From Caulobacteraceae bacterium (GTDB taxonomy: Bacteria; Pseudomonadota; Alphaproteobacteria; Caulobacterales; Caulobacteraceae), in NCBI GenBank assembly GCA_013815405.1, contig JACDGF010000038.1, positions 1 through 10,553 of the forward strand: a stretch of 10,553 bases of DNA, read 5' to 3'. Below, one piece after another: positions 6,297-10,553 of this stretch. The first letter of the stretch is position 1; the number at the start of each line of letters is the position of its first letter. The position numbers and the translations under genes are program-made. The notes under the pieces are model-generated. The model was not told where the DNA came from and made no database searches. It was given only the letters and a program-made list of their open reading frames with translations.

Positions 6297-7727
6297 CTAC
6301 ACGTTCAGCAGCAGGAACTCGCGCTCCCAGGGGCTGATGACGCGCATGAAGGTGGCGAATTCGGCGCGTTTCACGGCGGCGAAGGTGGTCACGAACCCGC
6401 GGCCGAAGACCTCCGCCAGTTCCTCAGTCTCCTCGAACAGGCCGACCGCCTCGAGCAGGCCGACCGGCAGGTCGAACTCGTCGCGGCGCGCCAAGCCCGC
6501 CACCGGTTCGCCCGGGGTCAGCCTGCGCGTCAGCCCCAGATAGCCGCAGGCCAGGGACGCGGCCATGGCCAGATAGGGGTTGGCGTCGGACGAGGGAACG
6601 CGGTTCTCCACCCGCCGGTTGACCGGCGAGGAAGGCGGAATACGAAGGCCGGTGCTGCGGTTGTCATAGCCCCACTGCACGTTCACCGGCGCGGAGGCGC
6701 TCTTGACCAGCCGCCGATAGGAATTGACATAGGGCGCCAGCATGCAGGTCACCGTCGGCACATAGCGCTGCTGGCCGGCCAGGAAGTGGAAGAATTCCGG
6801 CGTCGGGCGCCCCTCGGGGTCGGTGAAGATGTTCTCGCCGGTCTCGGCCGAGAGCACCGACTGGTGCACATGCATGGCCGAGCCCGGTTCATGGGCGATC
6901 GGCTTGGCCATGAAGGTCGCGTAGATGTCGTGGGCCAGCGCCGCCTCGCGGATGGTGCGCTTGAGCAGGAACACCTGGTCCGACAGGTCCAGGGGATCGC
7001 CATGGCGAAGGTTGATCTCCATCTGCGCCGCGCCCTCCTCGTGGATGAGGGTGTCGACCTCCAGCTGCTGGGCCTCGGCGAAGGCGTAGATATCCTCGAA
7101 GACGGCGTCGAACTCGTTTACCGCCGAGATCGAATATGACCGGCGCCCCGCCTCCGCTCGGCCGGAGCGGCCGATCGGCGGCTCCAGGGGGTAGTCCGGG
7201 TCGATGTTGCGCTTGACCAGGTAGAACTCGAGTTCCGGCGCGACCACCGGCGCCCAGCCCTGCTCTCGGTAGAGGTCGACCACCCGGCGCAGAACCTGAC
7301 GCGGCGCGATCTCCACCGCGCGGCCGTCGTGGTAGAGCGCGTCGTGGATCACCTGGGCGGTGGGGTCCCTGGCCCACGGCACCAGGCACAGGGTGGAGAA
7401 GTCCGGGCGCAGCTGGATGTCGCCGTCGGAGGGGTCATAGCGGAACTCGCCGTCCTCCTCGGGATATTCGCCGGAGATGGTCTGCATGAAGATCGAGGAG
7501 GGCAGGGCCATGGCCGTGTCATCGAAGAACTTCGACGCCGGCATGATCTTGCCGCGCGCGACGCCGGCGAGGTCGGGCACCAGGCATTCGATCTCGGTGA
7601 CCTCCCGCGCCGCCGCCCAGGCCCTGGCTTCGGTCACGTTCAGGATAGGACCGGTGGAAAGGGGTTTCTTTTTCTTGGGCATGCACAGGCGGCCCGCGGG
7701 CGGGCCGCCGAGGCGTTCCTGTTCCAT
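6297..7727 (-). CDS. Second gamma-glutamylpolyamine synthetase-like protein (glutamine synthetase fold)
   Basis: Paralogue of the puuA product, similar along the whole length and by eye about half identical. From the ATG at 7727 it has 476 residues. Active-site motifs are all present: PELEF (E165, E167), HEEGAAQME (E230, E237), GSAMHVH (H286), NSYRR (335-339), DNRS (355-358), ENR (E374, R376), DANPYLAMAASL. It should therefore be a working ATP-dependent gamma-glutamyl-amine ligase. A different amine from its paralogue is plausible, since related bacteria carry several such ligases with separate specificities. The start is uncertain. ATG 7748 has no clear ribosome-binding site, 7727 has GGAG 12 nt upstream, and 7682 (MPKKKKPLS) has none and is preceded by a strong hairpin. 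Family alignment begins only around residue 30, so it does not decide. The gene is divergent from the TonB receptor and convergent with the PraB-like gene. Confidence 0.82.
   Translation of the reverse strand: MEQERLGGPPAGRLCMPKKKKPLSTGPILNVTEARAWAAAREVTEIECLVPDLAGVARGKIMPASKFFDDTAMALPSSIFMQTISGEYPEEDGEFRYDPSDGDIQLRPDFSTLCLVPWARDPTAQVIHDALYHDGRAVEIAPRQVLRRVVDLYREQGWAPVVAPELEFYLVKRNIDPDYPLEPPIGRSGRAEAGRRSYSISAVNEFDAVFEDIYAFAEAQQLEVDTLIHEEGAAQMEINLRHGDPLDLSDQVFLLKRTIREAALAHDIYATFMAKPIAHEPGSAMHVHQSVLSAETGENIFTDPEGRPTPEFFHFLAGQQRYVPTVTCMLAPYVNSYRRLVKSASAPVNVQWGYDNRSTGLRIPPSSPVNRRVENRVPSSDANPYLAMAASLACGYLGLTRRLTPGEPVAGLARRDEFDLPVGLLEAVGLFEETEELAEVFGRGFVTTFAAVKRAEFATFMRVISPWEREFLLLNV
7688..7709. 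repeat. Strong G+C inverted repeat at the 5' end of the second ligase gene
   Basis: GGCGGCCC (7688-7695), six bases, GGGCCGCC (7702-7709) form a perfect 8-bp stem, extendable to 9 bp by a G-C pair. If translation begins at 7727 or 7748 it encodes the low-complexity GGPPAGR; if at 7682 it sits five bases before the start codon and would mask the ribosome-binding region. No T-run follows on either strand, so it is not a terminator. Confidence 0.55.
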
Positions 7728-7789
7728 CGGCTTCGAGATCTCCACCATAGTCGGCCGCCGGTTCGTACGCCACCCCCGCCCCGAAATCA

Positions 7790-7828
7790 TGTGATCACAG
7801 TCTTGACGGCCGGGCGGCGGGGTAGGAA
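7790..7828 (+). promoter_or_regulatory. Candidate promoter of the TonB receptor gene with adjacent palindrome
   Basis: TTGACGG (7803-7809) matches TTGACGS exactly and is followed after 11 bases by GGTAGGAA (7821-7828), which fits GCTANAWC at five of eight positions including the TA; the spacing is in the alphaproteobacterial 10-14 range. Just upstream, TGTGATCACA (7790-7799) is a perfect 10-bp palindrome carrying the same GTGATC/GATCAC arms as the repeat before puuA. Position suggests an operator serving both the receptor and the divergent ligase. Sites are seen directly; promoter and operator function are inferred. Confidence 0.45.
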
Positions 7829-7859
7829 CCTCAGCGCCAAACCGGGAGGGAGATTTACC

Positions 7860-10310
7860 ATGGCGAAACGATCGGCCCGGGGCCGACCCTGGCTCGCCGG
7901 CGTCGCCCTCCTTCCGCTGGCCTGGGGGGCCGCGGCGACCGGCCAGACCGCCCCGGCCGCGCCGTCGAGTTCCGCGCCCAACCCGACCTCGCCCGGGGCG
8001 ACGGAGGTCGGCGAAATCATCGTCACCGCCACCCGCCAGTCGCAGAACCTCAGCAAGGTGGCGCTGAGCGTCAGCGCCTTCACCGCCGCCAAGATGGACG
8101 TGCAGGGAATCAAGTCCTTCGCCGACATCGCCAAGTTCACGCCGGGAGTCACCTTCGACGAGGACAGCCACGACATTTCGATCCGCGGGATCAACTCGAC
8201 GGCCGGCTCGGGCACCACCGGCATCTATATCGATGACACCCCCATCCAGGCGCGCGCCCTGGGCCTGAACGCCAACAACACCCTGCCGGCGGTCTTCGAC
8301 CTTGAGCGGGTGGAGGTGCTCCGCGGGCCCCAGGGGACCTTGTTCGGCGCCGGCTCCGAGGGCGGGACGGTGCGCTACATCACCCCCCAGCCTAGCCTGA
8401 CCCGCTACAGCGGCTATGCGCACAGCGAACTGGCCTTCACCCAGGACGGGGCGCCCAGCGCCGAGTTCGGCGTCGCCGGAGGCGGCCCGATCGTCGAGGA
8501 CAAGCTCGGCTTCCGCGCCAGCGCCTGGATCCGCCGCGACGGCGGCTGGATCGACCGGGTCGACTATCGGACCGGCGACGTGACCGACGCCGATGCCAAC
8601 CGGGTCGACACCTATGTCCTGCGCGCCGCCCTCGCCTGGCGGCCGACGCCGAACCTCACCATCACGCCGGGCATCGACTATCAGAAGCGGGACCAGCACA
8701 ACTACGACAACTACTGGGTGGCGATCTCCGATCCGGGGTCGGGCGTCTACCGCAACGCCACCCCCGACCGCATGGCCGACCCCGACCGCTTCTACCTGCC
8801 GACCCTCAAGGTCGAGTATGAACTAGGGAAGGTCCGGTTGATCTCGAATACGTCCTACTACAATCGCCTGGAGCGGGTGAACGGCTATAGTGGTACGATA
8901 TACAACCTCTCATACTTCCAGCAATTCCTTGCCCCTAAACCGTTCAACAGCCAGTACGGGCGCCCGACTGATCCGCGCGGCAGAGCGTGCGGCCCGTGCG
9001 AGCTTCTCTATCCGCTGCTGACCCCGACCGGGCTCAACCTGCCGGGACTCCCCGACTACACGTCCTCGGCCCTGATCACCAACCGCCAGGCGAACTTCAC
9101 CCAGGAGGTCCGCGTTCAGTCGGCCGATCCCAACGCGCGCCTGACCTGGGTGGCCGGGATCTTTTACGGCCGCAACACCCAGCGGAGCATCGAGGAAATC
9201 AGGGATCCCCAACTGCCGCAACTCACCCAGCTGCTGTGGGGGGAGACGGTCAAGCAGGCGTGGGGCGAGGATCTGCTCGCCAACGGCGACGACTACATCA
9301 ACGACACCACCGGGCACGACCGGCAGACGGCGCTGTTCATCGATGCGACCCTCGGCATTACCGACAAGCTGAAGGTGACCGCCGGCGCCCGCTACGCCTG
9401 GACCCATTTCGACTTCGACAACCTCAACGACGGGCCACAGGATCTGCTGCTCAACAAGGGCGTGCCCGCCACCGTCGCCGGTTCCAAGGACGAGAAACCC
9501 TTCACCCCCAAGCTCGGCGTCTCCTATCAGATCACCGGCGACGACCTCGTCTACGCCACCGTGGCCAAGGGCTACCGCATCGGCGGCGCGACGCCGCCGC
9601 TGCCCGCCGCCGCCTGCGGGGAGGGTTTTCCCACCTCCTACAATTCCGACAGCGTGTGGAGCTATGAGGTCGGCTCCAAGGACCGGTTCTTCGACCGCAA
9701 GCTCCAGGTCGCCGCCAGCGCCTTCTACATCCAATGGAAGAACATCCAGCAGGCCTTCTACGTGCCCGCCTGCGGCATCCAGTTCACCACCAACGCCGGC
9801 GACGCGGTCTCCAAGGGCTTCGACGTCCAGGCCCAATGGCAGGTCACCCGCGGCCTCGACCTGGAGATGAGCGCCGGCTACACCGACGCCAAGTTCACCA
9901 CCGATTCCCTGGACGCCGCCGGCGACGTGCTCAACCTCGAGGGCGACGCCCTCGACGTCGCCCCCTGGTCGGTGACCCTGGCGGCGCAATACGTTTTCCC
10001 GGCGCTGGGCCACGAGGCCTTCGCCCGGGTCGACTATGAGTTCAACAGCCGCCGCACCGCGCCGATCCCCAACGAGGATCCCCGCAGCGCCTTCTTCGAT
10101 CCGGGCCTGATCGCCGATCCGCCCACCCACATCGTCTCGGCCCGGGCCGGGATCAATCTGGGCAAAGTGGACGTGGCCCTCTACGTCAACAATCTCCTGA
10201 ACGCCCATCCGCAGCTCAATCTGCAGCACCAGGATCAGGACACCACCCTCTTCGAGGCCCAGACCCTCCGCCCCCGGACGGTCGGGATCTCCGCCTCATT
10301 CCGCTACTAG
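7860..10310 (+). CDS. TonB-dependent outer membrane receptor
   Basis: 816 residues. A signal peptide (WLAGVALLPLAWGAAATG, about 11-28) precedes a Pro/Ala/Ser-rich linker, then the TonB box region EIIVTATR (52-59). The plug domain spans about 60-180 with LSKVALSVSAFT, ISIRGINS, GIYIDDTPI, RVEVLRGPQGTLFGAGSEGGTVRYIT. The rest is a 22-strand barrel with alternating Tyr/Phe strands, ending LRPRTVGISASFRY with a terminal aromatic residue as usual for outer membrane insertion. The start at 7860 is supported by GGGAGGGAG seven bases upstream and by the signal peptide. Such receptors take up scarce or large substrates using the proton motive force via TonB-ExbBD. Nothing in the sequence names the substrate; the surrounding amine genes suggest a polyamine or polyamine conjugate, which is inference. 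Cys pairs at 377/380 (CGPC) and 586/638 may brace extracellular loops. Codon use is atypical in residues 321-361. Confidence 0.93.
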   Translation: MAKRSARGRPWLAGVALLPLAWGAAATGQTAPAAPSSSAPNPTSPGATEVGEIIVTATRQSQNLSKVALSVSAFTAAKMDVQGIKSFADIAKFTPGVTFDEDSHDISIRGINSTAGSGTTGIYIDDTPIQARALGLNANNTLPAVFDLERVEVLRGPQGTLFGAGSEGGTVRYITPQPSLTRYSGYAHSELAFTQDGAPSAEFGVAGGGPIVEDKLGFRASAWIRRDGGWIDRVDYRTGDVTDADANRVDTYVLRAALAWRPTPNLTITPGIDYQKRDQHNYDNYWVAISDPGSGVYRNATPDRMADPDRFYLPTLKVEYELGKVRLISNTSYYNRLERVNGYSGTIYNLSYFQQFLAPKPFNSQYGRPTDPRGRACGPCELLYPLLTPTGLNLPGLPDYTSSALITNRQANFTQEVRVQSADPNARLTWVAGIFYGRNTQRSIEEIRDPQLPQLTQLLWGETVKQAWGEDLLANGDDYINDTTGHDRQTALFIDATLGITDKLKVTAGARYAWTHFDFDNLNDGPQDLLLNKGVPATVAGSKDEKPFTPKLGVSYQITGDDLVYATVAKGYRIGGATPPLPAAACGEGFPTSYNSDSVWSYEVGSKDRFFDRKLQVAASAFYIQWKNIQQAFYVPACGIQFTTNAGDAVSKGFDVQAQWQVTRGLDLEMSAGYTDAKFTTDSLDAAGDVLNLEGDALDVAPWSVTLAAQYVFPALGHEAFARVDYEFNSRRTAPIPNEDPRSAFFDPGLIADPPTHIVSARAGINLGKVDVALYVNNLLNAHPQLNLQHQDQDTTLFEAQTLRPRTVGISASFRY

Positions 10311-10320
10311 GGCCCGCGAG

Positions 10321-10553
10321 ATGGAGACCGCCCCGGCGGCGCGCGGCGCCAATTCCCTCGAAGCCTTCTGGATGGGCTTCACCTCCAACCGCGCGTTCAA
10401 GCAGCACCCGCGCCTGCTCGCCACGGCGCGGGACATGCACTATTTCACACCAGACGGCCGCGCGATCCTGGACGGGACAGCCGGGCTTTGGTGCGTCAAC
10501 GCCGGTCATGGCCGCCGCAAGATCATCGAGGCGATCACCCGCCAGGCCGCCGA
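10321..10553 (+). CDS. Omega-amino acid:pyruvate aminotransferase, class III (partial, N-terminus)
   Basis: The first 77 codons are present; the gene runs off the right edge, so the PLP lysine cannot be checked. The peptide contains SLEAFWMGFTSNRAFKQHP (12-30), a small strand pair MHYFTPDGRAILDGTAG (39-55) and LWCVNAGHGR (56-65). FWMxFTxNRxFK and DGTAGLWCVNAGHGR are hallmarks of PLP-dependent class III omega-aminotransferases, particularly beta-alanine:pyruvate aminotransferase, which converts beta-alanine and pyruvate to malonate semialdehyde and alanine. SpuC-type putrescine aminotransferases share AGLWCVN but usually differ before it. The ATG at 10321 begins 10 bp after the receptor stop, with only a short GAG before it; an internal ATG at 10372 would remove the conserved FWM region. 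The tight spacing implies co-transcription with the receptor. Beta-alanine is what 1,3-diaminopropane breakdown would yield, so this fits the neighbouring dehydrogenase. Confidence 0.82.
   Translation, partial: METAPAARGANSLEAFWMGFTSNRAFKQHPRLLATARDMHYFTPDGRAILDGTAGLWCVNAGHGRRKIIEAITRQAA

Noticed and set aside
7790-7799. TGTGATCACA as a CRP/FNR-type site
   Set aside because: CRP sites need TGTGA and TCACA separated by six bases; here the arms are fused with no spacer.
7329-7859. 177-residue N-terminal extension of the TonB receptor
   Set aside because: It lies antisense to the second ligase; the ATG at 7860 has a strong ribosome-binding site and a signal peptide directly follows.
7728-8699. 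Extension of the second ligase frame to 8699
   Set aside because: It is antisense to the receptor signal peptide and plug region and has no similarity to the ligase family.
1-10553. tRNA, rRNA, CRISPR array, insertion sequence, prophage or attachment site
   Set aside because: No clover-leaf sequence, regular direct repeats, transposase or integrase motif, or flanking direct repeats could be seen on reading both strands.

Overview
The base composition (roughly 68-70% G+C in coding regions, G/C-rich third codon positions), the TTGACG-type -35 elements and the gene families all point to an alphaproteobacterium. A Caulobacterales or sphingomonad-like chromosome is the best guess, but this rests on style and gene content only and no database search was possible. 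The window holds seven complete protein genes and two truncated at the edges. No RNA gene, insertion sequence, phage gene or CRISPR array was seen.

Layout from left to right. The last 57 codons of a MAPEG-type membrane protein (to 176) run tail to tail into a GntR/FCD regulator on the minus strand (163-879). A divergent intergenic region of about 106 bp separates the regulator from a plus-strand pair with a 1-nt stop/start overlap: a glutamine-synthetase-fold gamma-glutamylpolyamine synthetase (puuA-like, 986-2332) and a FAD-dependent gamma-glutamylpolyamine oxidase (puuB-like, 2332-3615). After a 91-bp gap comes a Tat-exported spermidine dehydrogenase-like flavoprotein (3707-5656). A 178-bp gap containing a hairpin precedes a small secreted PraB-like protein (5835-6293). 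It faces, 3 bp away, a second glutamine-synthetase-like gene on the minus strand (6297-7727). A second divergent promoter region then leads to a TonB-dependent receptor (7860-10310) and, 10 bp later, the start of an omega-amino acid:pyruvate aminotransferase (10321 to the edge).

Taken together this looks like a polyamine uptake and degradation locus. The inferred flow is as follows. The TonB receptor brings a substrate across the outer membrane. The exported dehydrogenase could split spermidine into 1,3-diaminopropane and 4-aminobutanal. The two gamma-glutamyl ligases and the oxidase would handle the primary diamines by the gamma-glutamylation route. The aminotransferase would fit beta-alanine, the expected end product of the diaminopropane branch. 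The GntR-family protein, divergent from the first ligase, is the obvious candidate local regulator. No aldehyde dehydrogenase or gamma-glutamyl-GABA hydrolase is present, so the pathway would have to be completed elsewhere. The families are individually known. The combination, and features such as an atypical low-GC patch in the receptor and operator-like inverted repeats in both divergent regions, are the parts worth following up.
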